In this document: positions 8,177 through 19,144 of the stretch, piece by piece
Position numbering within the stretch: the stretch's first letter is position 1
Layout: each line of letters starts with the position of its first letter
Source of the DNA: Virgibacillus sp. MSP4-1
Lineage (GTDB): Bacteria > Bacillota > Bacilli > Bacillales > Alkalibacillaceae
DNA: 64,000 nucleotides
Assembly (NCBI RefSeq): GCF_010092505.1
Contig: NZ_CP048021.1
Location: 992,001 to 1,056,000 of the forward strand
Reading direction: 5' to 3'
Made by a program: the position numbers and the translations under genes
The notes under the pieces: generated by a model
Databases searched by the model: none
Told to the model about the DNA's origin: nothing
What the model saw: the letters and a program-made list of their open reading frames with translations, nothing else

Positions 8177-9706
8177 ATGGGAATGGACGAACAATTATCT
8201 GAAGCTGTTGAACAGATTAAGCAAGGAGGCGGGGAGAAATATCATAGAAAAAATGAGGAAAAGAATAAATTATTTGTTCGTGATCGATTAAAACAATTAT
8301 TGGATGACGATTTAAATGTAGAGGATGCTTTTTTTGCCAACTGTATGGATGGGAATCTTCCGGCTGATGGCGTCGTAACCGGAATGGGTCAAATCAATGG
8401 TCAGACCGTTTGTGTAATGGCGAATGATTCAACGGTAAAAGCCGGATCATGGGGAGCTCGTACGGTCGAAAAAATCATTCGTATCCAGGAGACCGCAGAA
8501 AAACTGAATGTTCCCATGCTGTACATGGTAGACTCTGCGGGAGCACGTATTACCGATCAGGTCGAAATGTTTCCAGGAAGACGTGGCGCCGGACGAATCT
8601 TTTATAATCAGGTGAAATTATCAGGGCGTGTTCCGCAAATTTGCCTGTTATTTGGTCCTTCAGCTGCTGGTGGTGCATATATTCCTGCGTTTTGCGACAT
8701 TGTAGTTATGGTGGACGGGAATGCATCTATGTACCTCGGTTCCCCTCGTATGGCAGAAAAAGTTATTGGGGAAAAAGTCTCTTTAGAAGAAATGGGCGGC
8801 GCGCAGATGCATTGTTCCGTATCAGGAGTTGGTGATGTGCTGGCCAAAACCGAAGAAGAGGCGATATCCTTTGCCAGAAAATATTTATCATACTTTCCTG
8901 CAAACTTCAAAGAAAAACCACCAAAAGCACAACAAGAGTCTCCAAAGGCTTTTGAAAAATCTATTTCGGACATCTTGCCGGAGAACCAGAATGCACCTTT
9001 TGATATGTATGAGCTTATACACAGACTTATCGACGAAGAAAGTTTTTGTGAAATCAAGCGGAATTTTGCCCGGGAAATCATTACCGGTCTTGCCCGAATA
9101 GACGGCCGGTCCGTTGGTATTGTTGCCAATCAGCCACGCATGAAAGGTGGCGTATTATTTCATGATTCAGCAGATAAAGCTGCGAAGTTCATAACGCTCT
9201 GTGATGCTTTCCACATTCCGCTGCTCTTTCTTGCGGATATTCCAGGCTTTATGATTGGTACAAAAGTTGAGCAGTCAGGCATTATCCGGCATGGAGCTAA
9301 GATGATTGCAGCCATGAGTGAGGCCACTGTTCCAAAAGTTTCTGTCATAGTCCGCAAAGCATACGGTGCAGGTCTGTATGCCATGGCGGGGCCCGCCTTT
9401 GAACCAGACTGCTGTTTAGCCTTACCTACAGCTCAAATTGCTGTCATGGGTCCTGAAGCAGCGGTGAATGCCGTGTATGCAAATAAAATTGCTGAACTAC
9501 CGGAAGAAGAGCGACCATCCTTTATCCAGGAAAAGCAAAGGGAGTATAAGGAGAATATCGATATTTACCGCCTCGCTTCAGAGATGGTCATTGATGATAT
9601 TGTTCAGCCTGATCAGCTGCGTCAGGAGTTAATATCAAGGATTTCCTCATACGAAACAAAAGATGTAACGTTCAGTGAGCGAAAACATGGAGTATATCCG
9701 GTATAA
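8177..9706 (+). CDS. Acyl-CoA carboxylase carboxyltransferase subunit (methylcrotonyl/propionyl-CoA type)
   Basis: This 509-residue protein carries the two crotonase-like halves of a biotin-dependent carboxyltransferase. The N-terminal half has GPSAAGGAYIPAFCD and VDSAGARITDQVEMFPG. The C-terminal half has GFMIGTKVEQSGIIRHGAKM and ARKAYGAGLYAMAGPAF-like sequence. It would transfer CO2 from the biotin carrier (7068) to an acyl-CoA. In leucine breakdown that acyl-CoA is 3-methylcrotonyl-CoA, as proposed for YngE. The gene is 12 bases after the hydratase and ends the operon at a terminator. The biotin carboxylase and HMG-CoA lyase that usually accompany it are missing here. Confidence 0.9.
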   Translation: MGMDEQLSEAVEQIKQGGGEKYHRKNEEKNKLFVRDRLKQLLDDDLNVEDAFFANCMDGNLPADGVVTGMGQINGQTVCVMANDSTVKAGSWGARTVEKIIRIQETAEKLNVPMLYMVDSAGARITDQVEMFPGRRGAGRIFYNQVKLSGRVPQICLLFGPSAAGGAYIPAFCDIVVMVDGNASMYLGSPRMAEKVIGEKVSLEEMGGAQMHCSVSGVGDVLAKTEEEAISFARKYLSYFPANFKEKPPKAQQESPKAFEKSISDILPENQNAPFDMYELIHRLIDEESFCEIKRNFAREIITGLARIDGRSVGIVANQPRMKGGVLFHDSADKAAKFITLCDAFHIPLLFLADIPGFMIGTKVEQSGIIRHGAKMIAAMSEATVPKVSVIVRKAYGAGLYAMAGPAFEPDCCLALPTAQIAVMGPEAAVNAVYANKIAELPEEERPSFIQEKQREYKENIDIYRLASEMVIDDIVQPDQLRQELISRISSYETKDVTFSERKHGVYPV

Positions 9707-9726
9707 TATTAGATGATAAATGTTTA

Positions 9727-9758
9727 GGGTGCTGACCAGACAAACAGCACCTTTTTTT
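9727..9758 (+). terminator. Terminator of the acyl-CoA degradation operon
   Basis: GGTGCTG pairs with CAGCACC, followed by seven T. It lies 20 bases after the carboxyltransferase stop. Confidence 0.88.
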
Positions 9759-9799
9759 GTATGGTAAAATACATATATCTTGATGGAGGAGGGAGATCT

Positions 9800-10570
9800 A
9801 TGAATAACGATCAAAAGGCTAAAGTTATTAAGCAGTTTTCAAAGAATGCGGACTCCTATGTCACGAGTCATTCTCATGCAAGAGGGAATGATTTACAACA
9901 CATTGAAAAATGGTTGCATCCCGATCCAGACTGGAAGGTTCTTGATATTGCGACAGGTGGAGGGCATACAGCCAAAACGCTTGCACCTTTGGTAAACCAG
10001 GTTTTTGCCAGTGACCTCACGAAAACAATGCTTCAGAATACAGCATCCCACCTCAGAAACTATGAGAATATCTTTTTTATTCTTGCAGATGCAGAGAATC
10101 TGCCGTTTTTAGATGAAACCTTTGACGCTGTTACTTGCAGAATTGCAGCCCACCATTTTCCAAATCCGGAAGTATTCTTAAAGGAAACGTCCAGGGTTCT
10201 TAAGCCAGAGGGGAAGTTTCTTCTGATTGATAATGTTGTTCCGGAAGAAGACACATTAGCAGATTTTATGAATCGCTTCGAAAAAATGCGCGATGAAAGT
10301 CATGTAAGCTGTCTTTCACCTTCTGAGTGGAATCGATTAACCTCAAAATATCATTTCGAGGAGTTAAAAAGAGATGTACATAAAAAAACATATCCATTTC
10401 AAACGTGGGTACAGCGAACAACAGATAGTAAAAATGATTGGAAGCGAGTGGAGAACTATATTTTAGACGGATCTAATGAGGCACTTTCCTATTTTTCTGT
10501 CAGGAATGAAGATAATCGAATTGTTTCCCTTGAAGTAGATGAGATGATGAGTATATATGAAAAGGGATGA
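9800..10570 (+). CDS. Class I SAM-dependent methyltransferase
   Basis: This 256-residue protein starts at the ATG after GGAGGAGGGAG; an in-frame ATG 39 bases earlier lacks a ribosome site. Motif I (KVLDIATGGGHTAK), an acidic motif II (ASDLTKTML), and the motif III/IV region (TCRIAAHHFPNPEVFLKE) define a UbiE/YcgJ-like methyltransferase. A following segment reads VLKPEGKFLLIDNVVPEE. The substrate is not evident, and the gene stands alone, so ubiquinone/menaquinone biosynthesis is not implied. Confidence 0.8.
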   Translation: MNNDQKAKVIKQFSKNADSYVTSHSHARGNDLQHIEKWLHPDPDWKVLDIATGGGHTAKTLAPLVNQVFASDLTKTMLQNTASHLRNYENIFFILADAENLPFLDETFDAVTCRIAAHHFPNPEVFLKETSRVLKPEGKFLLIDNVVPEEDTLADFMNRFEKMRDESHVSCLSPSEWNRLTSKYHFEELKRDVHKKTYPFQTWVQRTTDSKNDWKRVENYILDGSNEALSYFSVRNEDNRIVSLEVDEMMSIYEKG

Positions 10571-10596
10571 ATTCCATTTAAAGTGAGGAATTATAA

Positions 10597-10788
10597 ATGA
10601 ACCGTACTGTTAAAAATATATTGGTTATAATTGCAAATGGTTTTATATTTGCTTTATCAGGTTTCTTAATAGGATACACGCTGGAAGATGAATTAAAAGA
10701 CTGGGTCGGTCTTTTATACGGTTTGTTTGGATTCATGTTCGGTTTTGTAATCTCCATCCTATTCTTGCTTTTTCGGTTTCTTAAGTAG
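10597..10788 (+). CDS. Small two-helix membrane protein
   Basis: This 63-residue protein has two predicted transmembrane helices (residues 8-27 and 38-60) joined by a short acidic loop (LEDELKDW). It ends in FRFLK, a positive-inside tail. The ATG is preceded by GTGAGG at 7 bases. I do not recognise the family. It is 26 bases after the methyltransferase and may be in its transcript. Confidence 0.6.
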   Translation: MNRTVKNILVIIANGFIFALSGFLIGYTLEDELKDWVGLLYGLFGFMFGFVISILFLLFRFLK

Positions 10789-10840
10789 CTCAACAGCTTG
10801 TATTACTCTATAATAAGCCATTATATGAATAATCTATACA

Positions 10841-10985
10841 AAAGAGGATGGGACAAATGAGTTTTTACTAAAGAAAAATCCGAATTATGATAAGTGTATG
10901 AACCACCGATACGGAAATATACTCCGCTAAGGAATCATATCATTCGGTTTATAACTTAGCGAATGAATGATGTCCCAGCCTCTTT
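10841..10985. repeat. 145-bp inverted-repeat (MITE-like) element
   Basis: The ends are AAAGAGGATGGGACA and its inverted copy TGTCCCAGCCTCTTT, 15 bp with one mismatch. An inner inverted repeat (CGCTAAG 10925-10931 / CTTAGCG 10955-10961) lies near the right end. Elements ending in GAGGCTGGGACA are dispersed in many Firmicutes genomes. It contains no open frame and lies between two converging genes, where it may also act as a terminator. Confidence 0.6.
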
Positions 10986-11023
10986 GACTTGTAAATTATA
11001 ATTGTAATGGGTATCCAGGGGGT

Positions 11024-12976
11024 TTACTTCTTCAAATTCATATCTGAAAGATCTCTAATTTCTTCAAGACATTTCGGGTTTTCCAGAGCAGATAGGTCTC
11101 CACCATCCTTCTGTAAAAATGCAGACTTTATCGCACGTCGCATAACCTTTGCATTTCTTGTTTTTGGTAAATCGTGGACAAAAAAGAGCCTGCTTGGGGC
11201 TATGGCTTTACCCAACTTGGCAATAGCTAATTCTGTAAGCTCTTCTTTAAGTAATGTTTTATTTACATAATCGTGATTGCACACGACGAAAGCGACCGGT
11301 GTTTCACCTTTAACGTCATGGGGGACACCGATGACCCCGGCTTCCAGAACATCCTCATGTTCCACAAGTACGGACTCAATTTCAGCAGGTCCCAGACGCT
11401 TTCCAGCAACATTCAATGTATCATCAGAACGCCCGGTAATGGTGAAATAACCTTCATCATCTTTTATGACCCAATCTCCATGTACCCATGTATCCTTGAA
11501 GCGGCTCCAGTACGTATTTTCATAGCGTTTATTATCTTTATAAAATCCATTTGTCATGCCCACCCATGGCTGTTTGATCACCAATTCGCCAACTTCATTG
11601 GATACAGACTGACCATTTTGATCAAATACATCCACATCCATACCAGGTAATGCAGCATTAAAGGAAATGGGAGCAATCGGCTTTACTAGGACATTACCAA
11701 AAATCCCACCTGAGATTTCCGTTCCACCTGAATAGTTAAAGATAGGGACTTTCCGGCGACATACGTTTTCAAACATCCACATCCACGGCTCCGGATTCCA
11801 TGGCTCCCCTGTAGAACCAATCATCTTTAAAGTGGATAAATCCCGTTGTTCAACCCATTCCTCGCCTTTCCCCATTAATGAACGTATGAGGGTGGGGGAG
11901 ATGCCTAAATGGGTCACGCGATGGCGTTCGACCAGCTGCCAAATACGATCTGGATTTGGATAATCAGGAGTTCCTTCAAAAAGCACCATGCGTGCCCCAT
12001 TCATTAATGCACCATAAACGAGAAAGGGTCCCATCATCCAGCCCATATCTGTATACCAGAACAAGGTGTCCTCGGGTTGAACATCCATACATATTCCAGC
12101 ATCAAAGGCGGCTTTTACAGGAAATCCATGATGTGTATGAAGAGCTCCTTTAGGTTTTCCTGTCGTTCCTGAGGTGTATATAATCATGTAGGGGTCATTT
12201 CCAGATGTCCTGCTCCTTTTGTAATCGTTTACATTTTGTCGAATTTCCTTCCACGCTACATCCTGATTGGTATTCCAGTTTATATCCCGTTGTGTACGTT
12301 CAACGACAACAACCTTTTCGATGGAAGGTGATTGCTCAACAGCCTTATCCGCTTCTTCCTTCATACGAATTTCAGATCCTCTGCGATAAAAACCGTCCAC
12401 AGTAATCAGCCATTTTGCTTCTGCGGCATTCATCCTCTTTGCTACAGCTTCTGCCTTATATCCTGAAAAGGCAGGGGAAAATATAGCGCCAATTTTGGAT
12501 ATAGCCAGCATTGCAATAACTGTTTCCGGAAGCATTGGCATGTAGAGGGTGACAACGTCTTTTCGTTGAACGCCCAGCTGTTCAAGTCCGTTGGCAACCT
12601 TGTTAATTTCTTTTTCCAACTCGGCAAATGTGTATGTTTTTGTCTGGCCATCGTCACCTTCCCATATTAATGCCTGTTTCTTTGATGTCGTTGCATTTTC
12701 CGCCCACTTGTCTACACAATTGTATGTAACATTCATTTCACCATTTACAAACCATTCCGGATACATTTTTCCATTGGTTAAATCGAGAGTCTTTGTATAG
12801 GGCTGATCCCATTTCACATTTAATTCCTTGACGGCCTGGTCCCAAAACCAGGCCATATCCTTGACTGACTGTTGGTGAAATGCATCATAATCCTCGTAAC
12901 CAAGTGATTTCATCCAATGAAACAGGCGAGTGGATCTTTTAAATGTCTCACTTGGGAACCATACAGCTTTTGACAT
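11024..12976 (-). CDS. AMP-forming acyl-CoA synthetase, acetyl/acetoacetyl-CoA ligase type
   Basis: This 650-residue adenylate-forming enzyme activates a short carboxylic acid with ATP and CoA. The P-loop-like A3 motif IIYTSGTTGKPKGALHTHHG, the YTDMGWMMGP motif of the acetyl-CoA synthetase branch and the GRSDDTLNVAGKRLGPAEIE hinge are present. The C-terminal lysine motif reads PKTRNAKVMRR, where acetyl-CoA synthetases usually have PKTRSGKIMRR. Length and N-terminal domain fit AcsA and acetoacetyl-CoA synthetase. Nearness to the acyl-CoA degradation operon allows acetate, propionate or acetoacetate as substrate. The start ATG follows GGAGG. Confidence 0.88.
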   Translation of the reverse strand: MSKAVWFPSETFKRSTRLFHWMKSLGYEDYDAFHQQSVKDMAWFWDQAVKELNVKWDQPYTKTLDLTNGKMYPEWFVNGEMNVTYNCVDKWAENATTSKKQALIWEGDDGQTKTYTFAELEKEINKVANGLEQLGVQRKDVVTLYMPMLPETVIAMLAISKIGAIFSPAFSGYKAEAVAKRMNAAEAKWLITVDGFYRRGSEIRMKEEADKAVEQSPSIEKVVVVERTQRDINWNTNQDVAWKEIRQNVNDYKRSRTSGNDPYMIIYTSGTTGKPKGALHTHHGFPVKAAFDAGICMDVQPEDTLFWYTDMGWMMGPFLVYGALMNGARMVLFEGTPDYPNPDRIWQLVERHRVTHLGISPTLIRSLMGKGEEWVEQRDLSTLKMIGSTGEPWNPEPWMWMFENVCRRKVPIFNYSGGTEISGGIFGNVLVKPIAPISFNAALPGMDVDVFDQNGQSVSNEVGELVIKQPWVGMTNGFYKDNKRYENTYWSRFKDTWVHGDWVIKDDEGYFTITGRSDDTLNVAGKRLGPAEIESVLVEHEDVLEAGVIGVPHDVKGETPVAFVVCNHDYVNKTLLKEELTELAIAKLGKAIAPSRLFFVHDLPKTRNAKVMRRAIKSAFLQKDGGDLSALENPKCLEEIRDLSDMNLKK

Positions 12977-13115
12977 TTTAAACCTCCTCTGACATTAATG
13001 AAAATTCTGAAGAGTTCCTCATATTTATTATAATATAAAAGGGAAGGAAGTGAAAAGCAAATAGAGAAAAGATTAATATATCGGAGCATTATAAAAAATC
13101 ATTATTCAGAGGTGA

Positions 13116-13640
<525 letters not shown>

Positions 13641-13660
13641 TTGAGAGAAATTATTTCAAT

Positions 13661-13700
13661 AAAACACAATCAGAAGTAACTATGACTCTGATTATGTTTT
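13661..13700. terminator. Bidirectional terminator between paiA and the MFS gene
   Basis: AAAACACAATCAGA pairs with TCTGATTATGTTTT (one mismatch), with A and T runs on both sides. The genes converge here. Confidence 0.75.
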
Positions 13701-13718
13701 AATGAAAGAGTTGTATGC

Positions 13719-14927
13719 TTAATTTTGCAGATGCTGATGCAGCTGGTGTTTACGCCCCTTTATATAGTAATAGGTATATAGAATGATAGATAAAAATACA
13801 GAAATTGCTGCGGTTAAATAAATGACTGAGTAATTAAAGATAAAAGCAATTTGGCCGAAAATAATTGCTCCTGTACCTACGCCTAAGTCAAAAGAGGAGA
13901 AAAAGGTAGCATTTGCCATTCCTTTGCGATTTTCAGCTGCCTTTTCAACCGCCCATGCCTGCAATGTCGGCTGTACAGCACCAAAGCCCAGTCCGTATAA
14001 GGACGCAGCAAGAAGCATCACAAATGTTCCAGGTAACCAGGAGAGTAGCAGCATGGCTATACAAATCAAAAAGGCTCCTGGGGGAAATATATACAAGTGG
14101 CCCTTATTGTCGTAAATTTTACCTGAAAAGGTTCTTGAGATCATTAAAAAGATAGCAAAGGTTAAAAAATAAAGTTCAATCCCATACACACCTTTTTGTT
14201 CAGCATACAAAGGGAGAAAGGAAGCAATTCCTCCGAATGTTACCGTAATAAAAAACAACAGGGAGGCAGGCTGCAATGCTGTCTTTTCAAAAACATCCAG
14301 TTTCATCGCTGTTGTTTGATTCGGTGACTGTTCGACTTTTTTATATTGGATTTTTGATGAAAGTAACAACGAAATGAGACCGAGGGCAGCACAGATTAAA
14401 AATAAATATGTAAACGACATAACCCCGGCTAACGTTAAACCCAGGGATGGTCCAAATGCCAGGGCGAGATTGCCAGAGAGTCCGAAATAACCCATACCTT
14501 CACCACGGCGTTTAGACGGAATAATATCTGTTGCAATGGTCCCCGTGGCTGTTGTAGAAAAACCCCAGCCCATACCTTGAAGAATCCTCATGAGGAATAA
14601 AAATACGATGCTGGCAGCGAAGGCGTATGAACCGACAGAAACAACAAATACGCCAAGACCAGTCATATAAACGATTTGACGGCCTTTCGACTCGAGCGCA
14701 TGACCTGCAAATGGCCGGAGAAGCAGGGCGGAAAAGGTGAAAACACCCACAATGACACCAATTAATTTATCATTTCCACCTAATTCTTCCACGAACAATG
14801 GAATGGTAGGGAGTGTCATCTGAAAGCCTAAAAAAATAAAAAAGTTAGCGAGACAAATCAGAATAAAATCCCGAGTCCAGATTTTGTCCGGGTAATCTTT
14901 GGATTCGACGCTTTGATTGACAGACAT
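13719..14927 (-). CDS. Major facilitator superfamily transporter
   Basis: This 402-residue protein has about 12 hydrophobic helices in two halves and an MFS loop 2-3 signature (GHALESKGRQIV). The sequence LMRILQGMGWGFSTTATGTIATD resembles the drug:H+ antiporter type, as does the second-half segment SGKIYDNKGHLY. It looks like the YwoG/YfkF-like exporter group; the substrate is unknown. The gene converges on paiA. The TGTC-rich start region contains AAGGTGCG before ATG. Confidence 0.82.
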   Translation of the reverse strand: MSVNQSVESKDYPDKIWTRDFILICLANFFIFLGFQMTLPTIPLFVEELGGNDKLIGVIVGVFTFSALLLRPFAGHALESKGRQIVYMTGLGVFVVSVGSYAFAASIVFLFLMRILQGMGWGFSTTATGTIATDIIPSKRRGEGMGYFGLSGNLALAFGPSLGLTLAGVMSFTYLFLICAALGLISLLLSSKIQYKKVEQSPNQTTAMKLDVFEKTALQPASLLFFITVTFGGIASFLPLYAEQKGVYGIELYFLTFAIFLMISRTFSGKIYDNKGHLYIFPPGAFLICIAMLLLSWLPGTFVMLLAASLYGLGFGAVQPTLQAWAVEKAAENRKGMANATFFSSFDLGVGTGAIIFGQIAFIFNYSVIYLTAAISVFLSIILYTYYYIKGRKHQLHQHLQN

Positions 14928-14939
14928 AAGTAAGACGCA

Positions 14940-15650
<711 letters not shown>

Positions 15651-15669
15651 AGAGGTGGTGTATCTTTCT

Positions 15670-18660
15670 ATGGAAGACAATCGCTTTACCATGAAAATTA
15701 ATGACCAGGAAGTTGAAGCTATTGAAGGTCAATCAATTTTGGAAGCTGCTTTGGAAAATAATATTTATATTCCGGGTATCTGCTCCTCCCAACCTGATCT
15801 CGGGATTGGGGCTATTCAGACTTGTGATACCTGCTATGTGGATGTAAATGGCGACTTAAAACGTGCCTGCTCTACAGATGCACAGCCAAATATGGTTGTC
15901 AATTCTGTGTCCGAAACGGCTAAAGAGGCTCAATTAGAAGGAATGTCACGTATTTTGAAGAATCACGAGCTGTATTGTACCGTATGTGACAACAATAACG
16001 GAAACTGCGAGGTACATAACACAGCAGAGTATTTGCAGCTCGACCATCAGAAATATGAATTTACTCCAAAACCATATCCGCCTGATAACTCCCACCCTTT
16101 TTACCGGTATGAACCGGACCAGTGTATTTTATGCGGTTTGTGTGTGGAGGCCTGTCAGGATCTTCAGGTAAGTGAAGTGCTTAGCATTGATTGGGAACGC
16201 GAACAGCCACGCGTCATTTGGGATGATGATGTTCCCATTAATGAATCATCCTGTGTTTCCTGTGGGCATTGTGTTTCGGTCTGTCCTTGTAACGCTCTAA
16301 TGGAGAAATCCATGCTTGGAGAAGCCGGTTATATGACTGGAACTCCTAAAAATATTTTAGAGCCTATGATTGATCTAACTAAAGAAGTTGAGCCTGGCTA
16401 TCAGGAGATTTTTACCATATCAAATGTTGAAGCAACAATGCGGGAAGATAGGATTAACAAAACAAAAACGGTTTGCACATATTGCGGAGTTGGCTGCAGT
16501 TTTGAGGTTTGGACAAAAGATCGGGAAATCCTGAAAGTCCAGCCTACCAGCGATGCTCCTGTAAATGGAATCTCCACTTGTGTAAAAGGAAAATTTGGCT
16601 GGGATTTTGTAAACAGTGAAGAACGTCTGACAAAACCACTTATCCGTAAAGGGGATAAATTCCACGAAGCAACCTGGGAAGAAGCATTAACTCTGATGGC
16701 AGAGAAATTTACAGAAATTAAGGATAAGGAAGGGTCGGATTCTCTGGGATTTATTGCTTCCTCCAAGTGTACAAATGAAGAGAATTATCTGTTCCAAAAG
16801 CTGGCCCGGTCTGTATTTGGTACCAACAATATTGATAATTGCTCAAGATATTGTCAAACCCCTGCGTCTGCAGGACTTATGCGGACAGTTGGGATCGGCG
16901 GTGACTCTGGTACGATGGAAGATATTGCGACATCTGATTTAGTTATTGTTGTCGGAGCAAACCCTGCCGAATCTCATCCAGTGCTGGCTACAAGAGTAAA
17001 AAGAGCGCACAAACTCCACGGTCAGAAGTTAATCGTATCTGATTTGAGAAAAAATGAATTGGCTGACCGTGCAGATTTGCATATTCATCCTGAACCCGGA
17101 TCTGATCTTGTATGGATTTCAGCAGTCACCAAGTACATTTTAGATCAGGGCTGGGAAGCGAAAGAATTTTTAGAGAATCGTGTGAATAATGTGGAAGAAT
17201 TTAAGCAATCCCTGGAAAAGTTCACCCTTGAATACGCAGAAAAGCATAGCGGCTTATCAAAAGAAACAATCATTCAAACGGCTGAAATGATTCGTGATGC
17301 AGAAGGAACTTGTATTTTATGGGCTATGGGCGTTACCCAGCACATGGGTGGTACGGATACAAGCACAGCTATTGCTAACCTGTTATTAGTTACAGGAAAC
17401 TTTGGGAAGCCTGGTGCAGGTGCTTATCCTCTCCGTGGCCATAACAACGTACAAGGAGCCAGTGATTTTGGTACGATGCCAAACTTCCTCCCTGGTTATG
17501 AGCCGGTGGAAAAGGATGAGGTACGTTCCCGCTACGAACAGGCATGGGGGACTGAACTTCCAAAATACCCTGGTTTAAACAACCATCAAATTGTAGAAGC
17601 CATTATGGATGGAAGCGTTAAAGGAATGTATCTGTTTGGAGAAGAGATGGGCTTTGTTGATTCAAATATTAATTACGTTGAAGAGGCCTTTGAAAAACTT
17701 GATTTCTTTGTCGTTCAGGACATTTTCTTCTCTAAGACGGCACAGTATGCAGACGTTGTCCTCCCTGCTGCACCAAGTTTGGAGAAAGAAGGAACCTTTA
17801 CCAATACGGAAAGAAGAATTCAGCGTTTTTATCAAGTTATGGATCCGCTTAATGACTGTAAGCCTGATTGGCAGATTTTCCAGGAGTTTGCTAATAAAAT
17901 GGGCGCCAACTGGGATTATAGTCATCCTTCCGACATTATGGACGAAGTGGCTAAGCTGGCTCCAGTATTTGCCGGTGTAAGTTATGATCGTATGGAAGGC
18001 TGGGATAGTCAAGTGTGGCCGGTAAAACCAAATGGTGAAAGTACACCATTACTTTATGAAGAGCGTTTTAAGTTCCTGGACGGAAAAGCGCGCTTATTCC
18101 CTGTTGACTGGACCCCTCCTCTGCAGATGGGAGAAGAATTTGATCTCCACTTAAACAATGGTCGTCTTCTGGAACAGTTCCATGAAGGAAACATGACCAA
18201 TAAATCAGAGGGAATCAACCATAAGGTGTCTAACCCATGGCTGGAAGTTTCACATGAGCTTGCCAAGGAACGTAATTTACAGTCAGGATCACTGGTACGT
18301 TTAACCTCCCCTTATGGAAAAGTAAAGGTACGAGTTTTAGTAACCAATCGCGTGATCGGCAACGAATTGTATTTGCCAATGAACACTACAGAAAACGAAA
18401 AAGCCGTAAATAAATTGACCAGCAGTTATTATGATAAAGACACCCATACACCAAACTATAAAGAGACTCAGGTGAAAATGGAATTACTGGAAAAGGCCGG
18501 AGAACCCCCACTTCCAGCGCATAACCACCGTTTTGGCAATCCACAGCCCCACATTGGTGTTGAGGTGGACAAAAAGTGGAACAGAAAAGATTTCACACCT
18601 GTACCGGAAACGTTGAAAAGAGAGGGATCTTATCATGGCAAAAGCAATCACGCAAATTGA
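15670..18660 (+). CDS. fdhF: Formate dehydrogenase catalytic subunit with N-terminal Fe-S domains (YrhE/YjgC type)
   Basis: This 996-residue molybdenum enzyme oxidises formate. The order is a 2Fe-2S domain (to about residue 80; GICSSQPDLG, CDTCYVD), a His/Cys Fe-S motif (CTVCDNNNGNCEVH), two 4Fe-4S clusters (CILCGLCVEACQ, CVSCGHCVSVCPC), and the bis-MGD catalytic domain beginning at CTYCGVGCSFEV. The metal ligand is Cys395 in SRYCQTPA, encoded TGT, so this is the Cys form and not the Sec form. ATG at 15670 is 9 bases after AGGTGGT; an in-frame GTG at 15655 lies inside that site. The next gene overlaps its 3' end. Confidence 0.93.
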   Translation: MEDNRFTMKINDQEVEAIEGQSILEAALENNIYIPGICSSQPDLGIGAIQTCDTCYVDVNGDLKRACSTDAQPNMVVNSVSETAKEAQLEGMSRILKNHELYCTVCDNNNGNCEVHNTAEYLQLDHQKYEFTPKPYPPDNSHPFYRYEPDQCILCGLCVEACQDLQVSEVLSIDWEREQPRVIWDDDVPINESSCVSCGHCVSVCPCNALMEKSMLGEAGYMTGTPKNILEPMIDLTKEVEPGYQEIFTISNVEATMREDRINKTKTVCTYCGVGCSFEVWTKDREILKVQPTSDAPVNGISTCVKGKFGWDFVNSEERLTKPLIRKGDKFHEATWEEALTLMAEKFTEIKDKEGSDSLGFIASSKCTNEENYLFQKLARSVFGTNNIDNCSRYCQTPASAGLMRTVGIGGDSGTMEDIATSDLVIVVGANPAESHPVLATRVKRAHKLHGQKLIVSDLRKNELADRADLHIHPEPGSDLVWISAVTKYILDQGWEAKEFLENRVNNVEEFKQSLEKFTLEYAEKHSGLSKETIIQTAEMIRDAEGTCILWAMGVTQHMGGTDTSTAIANLLLVTGNFGKPGAGAYPLRGHNNVQGASDFGTMPNFLPGYEPVEKDEVRSRYEQAWGTELPKYPGLNNHQIVEAIMDGSVKGMYLFGEEMGFVDSNINYVEEAFEKLDFFVVQDIFFSKTAQYADVVLPAAPSLEKEGTFTNTERRIQRFYQVMDPLNDCKPDWQIFQEFANKMGANWDYSHPSDIMDEVAKLAPVFAGVSYDRMEGWDSQVWPVKPNGESTPLLYEERFKFLDGKARLFPVDWTPPLQMGEEFDLHLNNGRLLEQFHEGNMTNKSEGINHKVSNPWLEVSHELAKERNLQSGSLVRLTSPYGKVKVRVLVTNRVIGNELYLPMNTTENEKAVNKLTSSYYDKDTHTPNYKETQVKMELLEKAGEPPLPAHNHRFGNPQPHIGVEVDKKWNRKDFTPVPETLKREGSYHGKSNHAN

Positions 18661-19126
18661 GAAAAAGAGGAAAAGTAAGCAGGAAGAACGTACGGAGGAT
18701 TTATCGGCAATCATTAATCAGATTGCCGATAATCGGGAGATCATTCAGGATACATTAATTATTCTTCAGGAACTTCACGCAACAGGAGTTCTTGATATGC
18801 TAAAAGGTCTGCTTCGTACACGGGAAAAGGTCGGGCAAATTGCCATTGAGCAAATTAATCAGCCAGGCATGCATAACATCATTAAAAACGGAATGAATAC
18901 CATTGGATTACTTGCCGAGATGGATTCCGATCAACTGAAGGCCATGTTCAGTGGCTTGAATACTGGCCTGGAAAAAGCAGCTGAGAGTGCTAAAGCCCAA
19001 GAAGAAGTTGGACTCTGGGGTCTTATGAAATCTGTAAGAGATCCCAACGTCCGCACATCCATGAATACGATGGTCAATTTTCTTGAAGGTATGGGAAATG
19101 GCCTGAATCAACAGAAAACACACTAA
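18635..19126 (+). CDS. DUF1641 protein associated with formate dehydrogenase (YrhD/YjgD-like)
   Basis: This 163-residue mostly helical protein overlaps the 3' end of the formate dehydrogenase gene by 26 bases, which suggests translational coupling. It contains the DUF1641 core GLLRTREKVGQIAIEQINQPGMHN and NGMNTIGLLAEMDSDQLKAMF. In Bacilli this family almost always accompanies a formate dehydrogenase and is thought to be an accessory or membrane-anchoring factor; the exact role is unproven. No membrane helix is evident here. The start ATG follows AGAGGGA. Confidence 0.85.
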   Translation: MAKAITQIEKKRKSKQEERTEDLSAIINQIADNREIIQDTLIILQELHATGVLDMLKGLLRTREKVGQIAIEQINQPGMHNIIKNGMNTIGLLAEMDSDQLKAMFSGLNTGLEKAAESAKAQEEVGLWGLMKSVRDPNVRTSMNTMVNFLEGMGNGLNQQKTH

Positions 19127-19144
19127 TACAGGTGGTGTTATTCA

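Noticed and set aside
16852-16854. Formate dehydrogenase as a third selenoprotein
   Set aside because: The metal-ligand codon is TGT (Cys395), and no in-frame TGA occurs, so it is the Cys form.
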